Shown: positions 52,338 through 61,453, numbered from the stretch's first letter. The stretch: 64,000 nucleotides of DNA from Candidatus Gastranaerophilales bacterium (GCA_944326465.1 CALVEB010000003.1:54691-118690), one strand, 5' to 3'. Notes: generated by a model from the sequence alone, not told the origin. Program-made: numbers and translations.

Positions 52338-53438
52338 ATGATGAGCAATTTTAATATAATTGATTTTTTGAAACAGATTGTCTCAATCGGGGCATCTGAT
52401 GCGCATTTATATGTAGAAGAATATCCTAGCATGCGTAAAGATGGTGATATATTTAAATTTACAGAAATGCCTATTCTTACAGATGAAGATTTGCAGCAAA
52501 GTTTAGAAACCTTATTGCCAAAGCACTTAAAAGGAAGTTACGAAAAATATCTTGATCTGGACTTTGCTTTTGAAATTCCGGGAGTTTCTCGTTTCAGGGT
52601 AAATACAAGCCGCCAATTGAATCACAGAGCACTAACTATACGCGTTATTCCATATATCATCAAAAATATAAAAGAATTAAATCTTCCGTCAGCAATGAAT
52701 CAATTTTCAATGCTGAACAACGGTCTTGTTCTTATTACAGGCCCAACAGGAAGCGGGAAATCCACAACTATAGCCTCCTTGATTGACTATATTAACAATC
52801 ACTATTCTAAACATATAATTACAATTGAAGATCCTGTTGAGTTTATTTTCACAAACAATATGAGTATTGTGTCTCAAAGACAGGTTCTTTTAGACACACC
52901 GTCATTTCCGGATGGTGTAAAATATGCTTTACGTCAAGATCCTGATGTTATTTTTATCGGAGAAATCCGCGATCAGGAGACAATAATAAGTGCTCTCAAA
53001 GCAGCTGAGACAGGCCACCTTGTGTACGCTACAATCCACACTAACGACGCTGTTCAAACCGTAAACAGAATTGTTAACATGTTTGATCCGGGCGACAGGC
53101 AGTTTGTAAGAGAGCAGCTTGCACAAATCCTACGCGGAACGGTCTCTCAGAAACTGGTTCCGACGCTTGACGGCACCGGCAGAAGACCGGCATGTGAGCT
53201 TCTTGTATGCACATCAACAGTAAAAGATTTTATTATTAAAGATGAATTAGAAGAGATTTATGATCTTGTTAAAAAAGGTTCGTTCAATAAAATGATTACA
53301 ATGAATACTTCATTGTATCAGTTGTGCAAAGCCGGCTACATAACTCCGGAAACAGCACTGGAATTTTCAGATAACAAGAACGAATTACAGCAGGCGCTGC
53401 GCGGCGTTTACCACGGAACACTTGCTCCGCAGGGATAG
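52338..53438 (+). CDS. pilT: Type IV pilus retraction ATPase PilT
   Basis: 366 residues. Walker A ITGPTGSGKSTT, Asp box TIEDPVEF, Walker B VIFIGEIRDQETI and the His box LVYATIHTNDAVQTVNRI. Length and order fit PilT/PilU. Forms a hexamer at the pilus base and powers retraction or twitching. ATG 52338 is followed directly by a second ATG; either could be used after GGGAGAAG. Goes with the pseudopilins elsewhere in the window. Confidence 0.92.
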   Translation: MMSNFNIIDFLKQIVSIGASDAHLYVEEYPSMRKDGDIFKFTEMPILTDEDLQQSLETLLPKHLKGSYEKYLDLDFAFEIPGVSRFRVNTSRQLNHRALTIRVIPYIIKNIKELNLPSAMNQFSMLNNGLVLITGPTGSGKSTTIASLIDYINNHYSKHIITIEDPVEFIFTNNMSIVSQRQVLLDTPSFPDGVKYALRQDPDVIFIGEIRDQETIISALKAAETGHLVYATIHTNDAVQTVNRIVNMFDPGDRQFVREQLAQILRGTVSQKLVPTLDGTGRRPACELLVCTSTVKDFIIKDELEEIYDLVKKGSFNKMITMNTSLYQLCKAGYITPETALEFSDNKNELQQALRGVYHGTLAPQG

Positions 53439-53452
53439 AGGCTCTGATTTTT

Positions 53453-54211
53453 ATGAACAATTTTGTAACTGACGCTATTAATCTAAAATCATACAATCTT
53501 AGTGAAGCGGATAAGATTATTGTCATGTATTCCAAAGACAAAGGTCTTATACGCGGAGTTGCAAAAGGTGTTAAGAAACCCAAAAGCAAACTCGGCGCCA
53601 GAATGGATTTACTTGTGGCCAATAAGCTTATGCTATATAAAGGCAAAAATATGGACACAATCTGTCAGGCAGAAGCCCTGAATACTTTTCATAAAATCCG
53701 GCAGAATATGGACAAGATCTTTTATTCAATGTATATTTCCGAAGTTGTAAATAACTTCGGCGTTGAAGAAGACCCTTGCTCTAAAGAGATTTATGAACTG
53801 CTTTACAAAGCACTGGAAAAAATAGCTAATGCAGAAGATAAAGTGCAAATCCTTATTTCTGTAATCAAATTCCAGCTAAAAATGATGCAGATATCCGGTT
53901 TTGGTGTGGAGTTAGAATGTTGCCTGTGCTGCGGCGAACCCATAAAAGATGAAAAAATGTTCTTTTCTGATAAAATGGGTGGTGTTTTATGCGCACATTG
54001 CAACGAAAATTTCGGGTATAAAACGATAATGCACAGCAAAATACGAGATTTCTTAAACGCACTTTTGCAATTTGATTTTGATTATATATCAGAATACGAA
54101 AAGCTTGCAAACGAAAAAGTTTGCACTGTCTGCTTTGAACTGCTGAAAAAATACATAGAACTACATTCATCCAAAAGATTCCACTCTACAGATATCCTGC
54201 AGGAAGTTTAA
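53453..54211 (+). CDS. recO: DNA repair protein RecO
   Basis: 252 residues. The N-terminal OB fold has DAINLKSYNLSEADKIIVMYSKDKGLIRGVAKG, a helical middle follows, and a zinc knuckle has CCLCCGEPI ... GVLCAHCNENF. It loads RecA onto SSB-coated DNA with RecR. 14 nt after pilT, so likely cotranscribed. The end overlaps the convergent gene by 4 nt. Confidence 0.9.
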   Translation: MNNFVTDAINLKSYNLSEADKIIVMYSKDKGLIRGVAKGVKKPKSKLGARMDLLVANKLMLYKGKNMDTICQAEALNTFHKIRQNMDKIFYSMYISEVVNNFGVEEDPCSKEIYELLYKALEKIANAEDKVQILISVIKFQLKMMQISGFGVELECCLCCGEPIKDEKMFFSDKMGGVLCAHCNENFGYKTIMHSKIRDFLNALLQFDFDYISEYEKLANEKVCTVCFELLKKYIELHSSKRFHSTDILQEV

Positions 54212-55380
54212 AACTTTGCTAATATATTTGCGACTAATTCATCCTGTTCATAGTCATAATATTTATATTCATAAGTAATATCAGGATTTCTGAAAGGATA
54301 TTTTGCTATCAAATTAGCTTCAAACAAGATATCATTCACTTTTTTATCTTTATCTTTATCAAAAGGTAAGAAACTTGTGAAAATAACATGCATCGGTGTA
54401 TTTAAATAAGAAATCAATTCAGAAAAACCGCTGCGTAACGCTATCGTACCTTTAGATAAGTCAGCGAGTTGTAAAATTTCAGCATGAGTTAAAAAAGTTT
54501 TGTCACAGCCATCCAAATCAAATTTTTCATCAAGAACATTAAGATAAATGCTGTATCCTCGCTGCTGCAAGCCTTTTGCTATTTTTTCCCAAAAAGCAAG
54601 ATCACACCGTTCAATAGAATCCGCCTCAGGTGCAAGAATAACAAATTTATCAAGATTTAAGTTCATATTTTTTAATTTTTCATTAAAACTTCGTTTGTCT
54701 TGTTCAGATATTACCAGTTCTTTTTTTAGCAATTCATCTCTGGTAAGTCCCAAATTCTTTATGGCTGAATCAATACGATGCGGTATCGGGTTACCTTTTA
54801 GCAAATTTTCAAAATCATTATCACCCAATAAGAAAGTATAATAAAAATTTTGATCTTTATACTTGAAATATTTATCACATCCGGAACCTGCATATCCTTT
54901 AAGCATACCAATTTCAACATCAGGCCAGAATAAATTCCACATTTTTTTATGGCATTCTCTATAACAAACAAATTTTACATTATCATATTTTTGCATAAGA
55001 CGTTTTGCAAAAAAAGCGCTGACTGAATAAGCCTCACCGTGATGACCGTTAAGAATAAAAATATTTTTGTATTCAGGCGACAGAACATCACGATACTTTT
55101 TAACAAAAGCAGGTGCAAGATCTCTGGTATAAATCAATTTATTTCCGCAATAATAGTAGTAATGCATATTATTACGCACACGTTTTAATATAGGAAGATT
55201 ACATAAATAAATTTCTTTAATTACAGCCGGTGCAATATTTTTTTTGGTTGTTGTCAGTAATCCGCACAGAATTTTTTTTGTTTCAAAAAATTTTATTCTT
55301 TTCTGATGATAAATAGGTAACGCACATAATAACAACTTTCTTTCATCTTGGGATACTTTAATATATTCAAATAATTTCAT
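54208..55380 (-). CDS. Probable glycosyltransferase with GT-B-like C-terminus
   Basis: 390 residues from ATG 55380 (AGGTGTAAG before it; an in-frame ATG eight codons earlier overlaps the previous gene). The C-terminal half reads FVILAPEADSIERCDLAFWEKIAKGL, GYSIYLNV, then HAEILQLADLSKGTIALRSGFSELISYLNTPMHVIF. This matches the donor-binding layout of heptosyltransferase-like GT9 enzymes. The N-terminal half is unfamiliar. Last gene of an operon with a HAD phosphatase and a nucleotidyltransferase-kinase, so probably adds the sugar they prepare. Confidence 0.65.
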   Translation of the reverse strand: MKLFEYIKVSQDERKLLLCALPIYHQKRIKFFETKKILCGLLTTTKKNIAPAVIKEIYLCNLPILKRVRNNMHYYYYCGNKLIYTRDLAPAFVKKYRDVLSPEYKNIFILNGHHGEAYSVSAFFAKRLMQKYDNVKFVCYRECHKKMWNLFWPDVEIGMLKGYAGSGCDKYFKYKDQNFYYTFLLGDNDFENLLKGNPIPHRIDSAIKNLGLTRDELLKKELVISEQDKRSFNEKLKNMNLNLDKFVILAPEADSIERCDLAFWEKIAKGLQQRGYSIYLNVLDEKFDLDGCDKTFLTHAEILQLADLSKGTIALRSGFSELISYLNTPMHVIFTSFLPFDKDKDKKVNDILFEANLIAKYPFRNPDITYEYKYYDYEQDELVANILAKF

Positions 55381-55387
55381 CTTACAC

Positions 55388-55756
55388 CTATAAATTTTTA
55401 TCAATTATATACGACAAATTTAAAGCAGCATCACGTTCTTTATTAACAGCATACGCCATGACAAGTCCGGATGGCTTTTTATCATTTACTAAAATTCGTT
55501 CACCTACCGGCATATCTGCTAATAAGTAATCATAACGAATATTACTTGCTTCCAAAAATTTTTTTAAATTATCTATTTCTTCCGGTTTTCTTGCTGTCAA
55601 AAGTATAACTTTATCATTACTTCCAATTTTATTAAAGAAATCCAATACTCCTTCAAGCAGGGTATCATGCCCGTCAATTTTATGTCCGTTGTGCTTAACG
55701 AGTGTGCCATCTATATCTAAAATCCATGTTTTATCTAAAGGTGATAATTCAAGCAT
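55388..55756 (-). CDS. Small HAD phosphatase for capsule/glycan precursors
   Basis: 122 residues. WILDIDGTLVKHNGH (nucleophile and acid Asp), VILLTARKPEE (motif II) and DYLLADMPVGERILVNDKKP (motif III/IV). No cap domain, as in the KdsC/capsular-biosynthesis subgroup that acts on larger sugar phosphates. It directly follows the nucleotidyltransferase-kinase gene without a gap. Confidence 0.82.
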   Translation of the reverse strand: MLELSPLDKTWILDIDGTLVKHNGHKIDGHDTLLEGVLDFFNKIGSNDKVILLTARKPEEIDNLKKFLEASNIRYDYLLADMPVGERILVNDKKPSGLVMAYAVNKERDAALNLSYIIDKNL

Positions 55757-57259
55757 CTACAACACCTCTCCCAGTTTTACCAGACCATTATAAAATGCGC
55801 CGCATATAGAATCATAATCTTCCCAGGCATAAGTCGTCAATGATAACCATATTATCGCATGAAGCAGCTTAATTTTATACCTGCTTACCTGCGGAAGGCA
55901 TTCAAAGAAAAATTCTTCCATATCTGCCCAGTTATTTGGCTTAATTGCAAACTCCACTTCTTTGTCCTTTATATCCAGAGTAAATTTTTTCCGGTTAAAT
56001 TGATCATATTCCCCTTTTAATGAATAATATAATTTAGCCCAGTCATAATCCACATCACCATAAAATTTGGTTTTACCAAAATATCCGCGTGGATCAATCA
56101 ATATCGCTTTCATGTTAAATGTATCAAACATTAAATTTGAAAAAGTACAATCACCATGTATTAATGAAAAATTATCCGGATATACGCTTTTCACAGCATC
56201 AACAAATTCATCCTTATTAAAGAATATATTCTTGTAATACGAACCGTTTATTTTAATAAATTCCTTATCAGCAAAAGGGATCAAAGTTTCGACCATAGAT
56301 ATTCGTGAGAAAGTTTTATTTATATAATTTTCCTCAACATCATCAATTTGGACAGGACGTGCAGGTTCAAGAGAATGTAAATTTTCCAAAGCTTCTATTA
56401 ATTTTTTCAAAACTTCACGTTTTTGCGATTTTGTTAAACAATCATATTCAAATATATTCTTGCCTGCGACACGTTTCATTGTCAACGGCTCATATTCAAA
56501 TATTTCCGGAATATTATTATATCCTAATTGTTTTACATGTTTGTACCAGCCAATCTCATCAAGCGCAATTTTTTTCCCTTGTTCATTTATGCCGCGTTTA
56601 ACTATAATGTCGCCATTAAATTCCATAGAATTAAAAGGTCTACATCTTGGAGCATTGTCATTATTATCAGCATAAGATAATAATGTACCAATTTCTTTAG
56701 ACCCGGATAACTCAAGAGGTTTAAAAGGAATATTTTGAGATTGCAGCCACACAACAAGAGCACCTTCTTCTGGAATATCCTTCAAATAACTCTTATCTTT
56801 AAATATAAATAATCCTGCGACACCATTTTCTTTTGATGGCTCTTTTATGAATTTACCGTTAACATAAGACCATCTACATTCAAAATCTTTTGATATTCCT
56901 ATATAATTATCTGATAATGCAGGAATATTAAAACTATCAGATAAGATTAAGTCACACCACATAATCATAAAAGGCTCATCAGGTGTAAAAGATTCTATAG
57001 TCTCCTTTATTCCGGATATTGTACCCTTCTTTTGAGCTTTAACAATTTTATAATTATACTTTGATGCAAAAATTTTCAGATATTTTTCTAACACATCCGT
57101 CTTATAATCGGCGATAATAGTAAATTCAGCATCTTTAAATTTTTGAAATGCATAAAAAATAATTGGTAAATTATTAACAGGCACAAGACATTTGGGTTTG
57201 TTCCTTGTTAAACCTTCCAGTCTGGTCCCCTTACCGCCTGCTTGGATAATAATTTTCAT
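55757..57259 (-). CDS. Fusion of sugar/choline-type nucleotidyltransferase and a phosphotransferase kinase
   Basis: 500 residues. N-terminal ~215: NTP_transferase with IIIQAGGKGTRLEGLTRNKPKCLVPV and WCDLILSD. C-terminal ~250: APH/choline-kinase fold with LIEALENLHSL, the catalytic LIHGDCTFSNLMFD and metal site AILIDPRGYFGKTKF. One chain could phosphorylate a sugar or alcohol and then charge it with a nucleotide. Followed immediately by a HAD phosphatase and a glycosyltransferase gene. The substrate is unknown. Confidence 0.85.
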   Translation of the reverse strand: MKIIIQAGGKGTRLEGLTRNKPKCLVPVNNLPIIFYAFQKFKDAEFTIIADYKTDVLEKYLKIFASKYNYKIVKAQKKGTISGIKETIESFTPDEPFMIMWCDLILSDSFNIPALSDNYIGISKDFECRWSYVNGKFIKEPSKENGVAGLFIFKDKSYLKDIPEEGALVVWLQSQNIPFKPLELSGSKEIGTLLSYADNNDNAPRCRPFNSMEFNGDIIVKRGINEQGKKIALDEIGWYKHVKQLGYNNIPEIFEYEPLTMKRVAGKNIFEYDCLTKSQKREVLKKLIEALENLHSLEPARPVQIDDVEENYINKTFSRISMVETLIPFADKEFIKINGSYYKNIFFNKDEFVDAVKSVYPDNFSLIHGDCTFSNLMFDTFNMKAILIDPRGYFGKTKFYGDVDYDWAKLYYSLKGEYDQFNRKKFTLDIKDKEVEFAIKPNNWADMEEFFFECLPQVSRYKIKLLHAIIWLSLTTYAWEDYDSICGAFYNGLVKLGEVL

Positions 57260-57381
57260 TTAATTCTCCTGATTTCATCACCAATTTTATAAATTATTAT
57301 TTATAAATCCAAATATAAATAGTTTAAAACATATATATGTAGATAAGTATGACAAATTTGTAGTACATTGTCAAGATATTT

Positions 57382-57387
57382 TATAAT
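57382..57387 (+). promoter_or_regulatory. -10 element giving a leaderless HTH gene
   Basis: TATAAT ends 6 nt before ATG 57394. No ribosome site. Same layout as the paralogous gene at 47287-47517. Confidence 0.5.
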
Positions 57388-57393
57388 TATTTA

Positions 57394-57621
57394 ATGATAA
57401 TTAATAATTTAAATGACTTTCAGCTTATAAAATATATACTTAATCAAGAATATATGCTGCAAAAGGATTTATCAGATAAACTTAATGAAAGGACTGGAAA
57501 AACTACCAAACCCGGTAATTTTTCATCAAAAATCATGCGTAATTACCTGACCTGTCAAGAATTACGATACATTTGTGATATTTTAGATTACGATCTTATA
57601 CTACAAAAACGTAAGCTCTAA
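57394..57621 (+). CDS. Small HTH-like protein (paralogue of 47287-47517)
   Basis: 75 residues: LIKYILNQEYMLQKDLSDKLNERTGK then MRNYLTCQELRYICDILDYDLILQKRK. The spacing and the closing D/GYDLIxxxRK are shared with the other small HTH protein, encoded ten kilobases away. Probably a DNA-binding regulator; target unknown. Converges with the small gene at 57618-57773. Confidence 0.68.
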   Translation: MIINNLNDFQLIKYILNQEYMLQKDLSDKLNERTGKTTKPGNFSSKIMRNYLTCQELRYICDILDYDLILQKRKL

Positions 57622-57773
57622 CCTTTAATGTGCGCAAGACTTATTTTAAAAGTATCTTTATTCACACCTACAATGGCCCAGCGCAATGGTGTAAAGCCTC
57701 TGTTAATAAGTTCACATTCAATTTCTTTTGTATTAAGTGATTTTTTAACTTCCACAACTTCTGAAACTATCAT
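57618..57773 (-). CDS. Small hypothetical protein (51 residues)
   Basis: MIVSEVVEVKKSLNTKEIEC then RGFTPLRWAIVGVNKDTFKISLAHIKG. Alternating beta-like strands, regular codon use and a stop overlapping the convergent gene suggest real coding. A longer plus-strand frame covers the same DNA but looks like a shadow. No ribosome site. Family not recognised. Confidence 0.5.
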   Translation of the reverse strand: MIVSEVVEVKKSLNTKEIECELINRGFTPLRWAIVGVNKDTFKISLAHIKG

Positions 57774-57835
57774 ACAAAAATCTTATCATAAAAAGGATTT
57801 TTTTGTGATATTATACTTCTACAGGAGAGAAAAAG

Positions 57836-59578
57836 ATGATAAAAGATTATTTTTTAAATGAAATAGAAGCAGCACTTTTAAAGGCTGTAGCTGATAAAAA
57901 AGTAGGCGAACTTACCGAATACAAGAAAGGCACATTACTCGTTGAACGGCCTAAGAATCCTGATTTTGGCGATTATGCGGTTAATGTTTCCTCTCTGGCA
58001 CGTTATGCAAAAATAGCCCCGCCGCAAATAGCCAATGCAATTGTAGAATATGTCTCAAAAGATGATAATGAATATTCAGTAATCGGCGGCTTTATAAATT
58101 TTAAAGCAGGTCACAAAATACTAAGCAGCCTTGTTGAAGAAATTTTCAAGACGAATAAAAATTTTGGTAAACCTGAAAATGTAAAATGCGAAAAAATCTT
58201 GCTGGAATACGTTTCAGCAAACCCGACAGGCCCTTTCCATATCGGACACGGGCGCTGGGCAGCTATGGGCAGCTCCCTTGCTAACCTTTTAAAATTCTAC
58301 GGGCATGAAGTCTATCAGGAATTTTACATCAATGACGCAGGCAGTCAGATACAAAAACTCGGCAATTCACTTGCAATAAGAATAAGACAGGAGCTTGGTG
58401 AGAATGTTGACTTTCCTACTGATGAAATTGAACGCAAAAACTATTATCCCGGCGATTATCTGATACCTGTCGCAAAAAAATTTATAGATGATAACATTGA
58501 ACTTCTAACCAGAGTACATAACGATGTTAGCAAAATTGATATTCAACTGTTAAGCGACTTTGCGAAAGAAGAAATGGAAGAATTACAAATGGCACTTCTG
58601 GAAAATTTCAGAGTACATTTTGACAACTTCTATTCAGAACTTACGCTGCACAAATCCGGTAAAGTTGAAGAATGCGTAAACAAGTTAAAAGCAAGCGGAA
58701 AAATTTATCAAAAAGACGGCGCTGACTGGTTCAAATCCTCTGATTACGGCGATGATCAAGACCGCGTAATTAAAAAAGCTGACGGCTCAAATACATATTT
58801 AACAGCTGATATAGCTTATCATATTGATAAATTAGAACGTGGCTTTGACAGACTTATCAATATCTGGGGCGCAGACCACCACGGATATGTAGCACGCGTA
58901 AAAGCAGCAATTGAAGCTCTTGGACACGATCCGGCAAAACTCGAAATACTTCTTGGTCAGCTTGTAAACCTTGTGATTAACGGCGAAGAAGTCAGAATGG
59001 GCAAGCGTAAAAACATGGTTACACTAGATGATTTGATTGATGAAGTCGGTGTTGATGCAACAAGATTCTGGATGCAGATGCGCAATATTGATACGACCCT
59101 TGATTTTGATATCGAACTTGCAAAAACAAATACCGACGAAAATCCGGTGTTCTACGTTCAATATGCCCATGCCAGAGCTTGCTCAATACTTAGAAATGCG
59201 GTTAGTGAAAAATTAAACACTGAAACCGGCGAAAAAACACCGGCTCCGCTGTCACAGAAAGAATTTGACGACATCTTAACTTCACTGTCAGCAGATATGG
59301 TTTTACCTGCAGTTGATACAGCAAGAAGATTAATATTAAAACTTGAAGAGTATAAAAATATTATTAAAACATCTGCTGAAACCCGTCAGGTCTATACAAT
59401 ATGCCGCTATGTTCAGGAATTAGCAGCAGAATTTCACTCATTCTACAATGCAAATCGCGTTATTACCGATGATAAAGCATTGATGAAAGCACGTATTGCA
59501 CTTGTTTGGAGTGTAAAAACCGTGCTGTATAACGCGTTAGAAGATATTCTGGCTGTGAGTGCCCCTGAACGGATGTAA
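57836..59578 (+). CDS. argS: Arginyl-tRNA synthetase
   Basis: 580 residues. N-terminal additional domain (YAVNVSSLARYAKIAPPQIAN), class I HIGH-type motif SANPTGPFHIGHGRWA, MGKRKNMVTLDDLIDEVG (KMSKS replacement) and a C-terminal anticodon-binding helical domain ending SAPERM. Strong AGGAGAG ribosome site. Terminated by a clear hairpin. The window also holds two of the tRNA-Arg genes it would charge. Confidence 0.95.
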   Translation: MIKDYFLNEIEAALLKAVADKKVGELTEYKKGTLLVERPKNPDFGDYAVNVSSLARYAKIAPPQIANAIVEYVSKDDNEYSVIGGFINFKAGHKILSSLVEEIFKTNKNFGKPENVKCEKILLEYVSANPTGPFHIGHGRWAAMGSSLANLLKFYGHEVYQEFYINDAGSQIQKLGNSLAIRIRQELGENVDFPTDEIERKNYYPGDYLIPVAKKFIDDNIELLTRVHNDVSKIDIQLLSDFAKEEMEELQMALLENFRVHFDNFYSELTLHKSGKVEECVNKLKASGKIYQKDGADWFKSSDYGDDQDRVIKKADGSNTYLTADIAYHIDKLERGFDRLINIWGADHHGYVARVKAAIEALGHDPAKLEILLGQLVNLVINGEEVRMGKRKNMVTLDDLIDEVGVDATRFWMQMRNIDTTLDFDIELAKTNTDENPVFYVQYAHARACSILRNAVSEKLNTETGEKTPAPLSQKEFDDILTSLSADMVLPAVDTARRLILKLEEYKNIIKTSAETRQVYTICRYVQELAAEFHSFYNANRVITDDKALMKARIALVWSVKTVLYNALEDILAVSAPERM

Positions 59579-59618
59579 AATTTTTTAAGTGTATACTCAT
59601 TCTATAATTGCGATTTAT

Positions 59619-59645
59619 GTGTCGGATTTTTCCGACACTTTTTTT
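59619..59645 (+). terminator. Terminator of argS
   Basis: GTGTCGGA-TTTT-TCCGACAC hairpin followed by seven T. Confidence 0.9.
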
Positions 59646-59798
59646 ATTAACTTTTGTAACAAAAAGCATAAGATATAGCAATTATATACAGTGGAAATAC
59701 TTTATTAATATGTAAGCAATAAACAAGATTTAAATAAACACGAGATATAAACTACTTACTACTACCTACTACACACTAACCTTCTACACACGAGGAAT

Positions 59799-59867
59799 TA
59801 TGAAAAGAATTCCAACTCCCGCAAAAGCAGGAGTTTTTTTTTGGCTTAAAAAACTTTACCAAAATTG
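59799..59867 (+). CDS. Possible leader peptide overlapping a terminator
   Basis: ATG after CACGAGGA, 22 codons (MKRIPTPAKAGVFFWLKKLY..). The codons for TPAKAGVFF form an ACTCC...GGAGT hairpin followed by nine T (59808-59842). The ~100 nt before is G-poor and unstructured (ACTACTTACTACTACCTACT). Translation could disrupt the terminator, as in attenuation of wecG, although wecG also seems to have its own promoter. Confidence 0.3.
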
Positions 59868-59883
59868 AAAATTGGTTTATAAT
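59855..59883 (+). promoter_or_regulatory. Promoter giving a leaderless wecG transcript
   Basis: TTTACC (59855-59860), 17 bp, TATAAT (59878-59883), ATG 6 nt later. No Shine-Dalgarno before the ATG. Confidence 0.55.
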
Positions 59884-59889
59884 AAAAAT

Positions 59890-60609
59890 ATGGAACGCAA
59901 AATTGTAAAATTACAGGGGTTGCCTGTTGATACTTTTTCATTTGATGAAGCTATAGATTATGCACTACATCATAACGGTCAGGTAGTAACGATTAATCCG
60001 GAAATGATAGCTTATGCAAAAAAGAATAAAGATTTTGCAGCTATCATTGAAAATGCGGATCTGATAACTCCTGACGGCATAGGAGTTGAAATAGGTCTCA
60101 AAATACTCGGGTATAATGTAAAACGCATAGCAGGCATTGAACTTGCAAGAAGATTAATTGAAGTTTACACAGCAGACAATAAAACAATTGCGCTTGTGGG
60201 GGCAAAACCTGAAATTTTATCAAAAGCAGTTGAAAACTTAAAAATTCAAATTCCTGATATTAATATCATATACACTCAAGACGGATACTTTCAGGATGAA
60301 CAAAAGGTATTATCGGAACTTAACAGAGTAAAGCCGGATCTTTTGTTGACGGCTCTTGGTTCACCAAAACAGGAAATTTTTAACAATAAAATAAAAGAAA
60401 TTCTTCCCCGAACTCTGGCAATCGGTGTGGGAGGAAGTTTTGACGTCTGGTCAGGGGTTGTAAAACGTGCACCCGTGATATGGCAAAAATTAGGACTTGA
60501 ATGGTTATATAGAACAGTCAAAGAGCCCAAAAGATTTAAAAGAATTTTCCCGACATTACCGTTATTTGTGATTAATGTAATTGCAGAACGAATATTTAGA
60601 AAGGTATAA
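59890..60609 (+). CDS. WecG/TagA/CpsF-family glycosyltransferase
   Basis: 239 residues from ATG 59890 (a TTG further 5' is open but precedes the promoter). GT26 signatures: ITPDGIGVEIGLKILG, RIAGIELARRLIE, ALVGAKPEIL, LLTALGSPKQEIF and GVGGSFDVWSGVVKRAPVIWQKLGLEWLYR. Adds the second sugar (ManNAc-type or glucosyl) to an undecaprenyl-linked carrier. 2 nt before the transketolase-half gene. Confidence 0.92.
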   Translation: MERKIVKLQGLPVDTFSFDEAIDYALHHNGQVVTINPEMIAYAKKNKDFAAIIENADLITPDGIGVEIGLKILGYNVKRIAGIELARRLIEVYTADNKTIALVGAKPEILSKAVENLKIQIPDINIIYTQDGYFQDEQKVLSELNRVKPDLLLTALGSPKQEIFNNKIKEILPRTLAIGVGGSFDVWSGVVKRAPVIWQKLGLEWLYRTVKEPKRFKRIFPTLPLFVINVIAERIFRKV

Positions 60610-60611
60610 AA

Positions 60612-61442
60612 ATGCTTAGCGAAACCGATTTAAAACAATTAAAATCACTCTGTAAAGAAAATCGTATTAATATCATAAGAATGATTTATAATGCGCAATC
60701 AGGTCATATAGGCGGTGCACTGTCTGCAACGGACATAATGACTGTTCTTTATCATAAATGTATGAAAACAGCGCCTAAATGGACAAAGGACAAAAATTTT
60801 GCAGAACGCGACAGATTTGTCTTATCAAAAGGCCATGCCTCATCCATCCTTTACTGTGTACTGGCACAACTAGGATATTTCCCTAAAGAAGAATTAATGA
60901 CATTCAGACTTTTCGGCTCACGTTTACAGGGGCATCCTGTACCTTTCTGTCCGGGGATAGAAGTTGCAACCGGTTCACTGGGACAGGGATTATCAATTGC
61001 CTGTGGTATTGCAATGGGGCTAAAACTGGACAAAAATCCGGCGCATGTGTTTGTATTGCTCGGTGACGGAGAATTGCAGGAAGGCAATGTGTGGGAAGCG
61101 TTTATGCAGGCACCTCAAAGAAAACTAGATAATCTTATTGCTATTATTGACAGAAACCGGCTTCAAATTGATGGCTGTACTGAAAATATCAAATCTTTAG
61201 ACCCTCTGGCTGACAAGATAAAAGCTTTCAACTGGGATGTGATAGAAATTGATGGGCATGATTTGAATGCGATATATAATGCAATAGAAAAAGCAAAAAC
61301 TTCAGATAAGCCAATTGCAATTATTGCGAATACTGTTAAAGGCAAAGGAGTAAGCTTTATGGAAAACAATGCCGGCTGGCATGGTAAAGCTCCTAACAAA
61401 GACGACTATGAAAAAGCCATAACAGAACTTGAAAATTCATAA
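60612..61442 (+). CDS. Transketolase N-terminal subunit (orphan)
   Basis: 276 residues. SGHIGGALSATDIM, VLSKGHASSILYCVLAQLG, TGSLGQGLSIACGIA and the thiamine diphosphate motif GDGELQEGNVWEAF...IIDRN. More canonical than the copy at 8134-8973. No C-terminal half follows; the next gene encodes a pseudopilin. It must pair with a distant partner, possibly the subunit encoded at 8954-10063 or one outside the window. Confidence 0.88.
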   Translation: MLSETDLKQLKSLCKENRINIIRMIYNAQSGHIGGALSATDIMTVLYHKCMKTAPKWTKDKNFAERDRFVLSKGHASSILYCVLAQLGYFPKEELMTFRLFGSRLQGHPVPFCPGIEVATGSLGQGLSIACGIAMGLKLDKNPAHVFVLLGDGELQEGNVWEAFMQAPQRKLDNLIAIIDRNRLQIDGCTENIKSLDPLADKIKAFNWDVIEIDGHDLNAIYNAIEKAKTSDKPIAIIANTVKGKGVSFMENNAGWHGKAPNKDDYEKAITELENS

Positions 61443-61453
61443 CGGAGAAGCAG

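Noticed and set aside
57628..57861. 77-residue plus-strand frame before argS
   Set aside because: It overlaps the argS ribosome site and start and is antisense to a better small frame.
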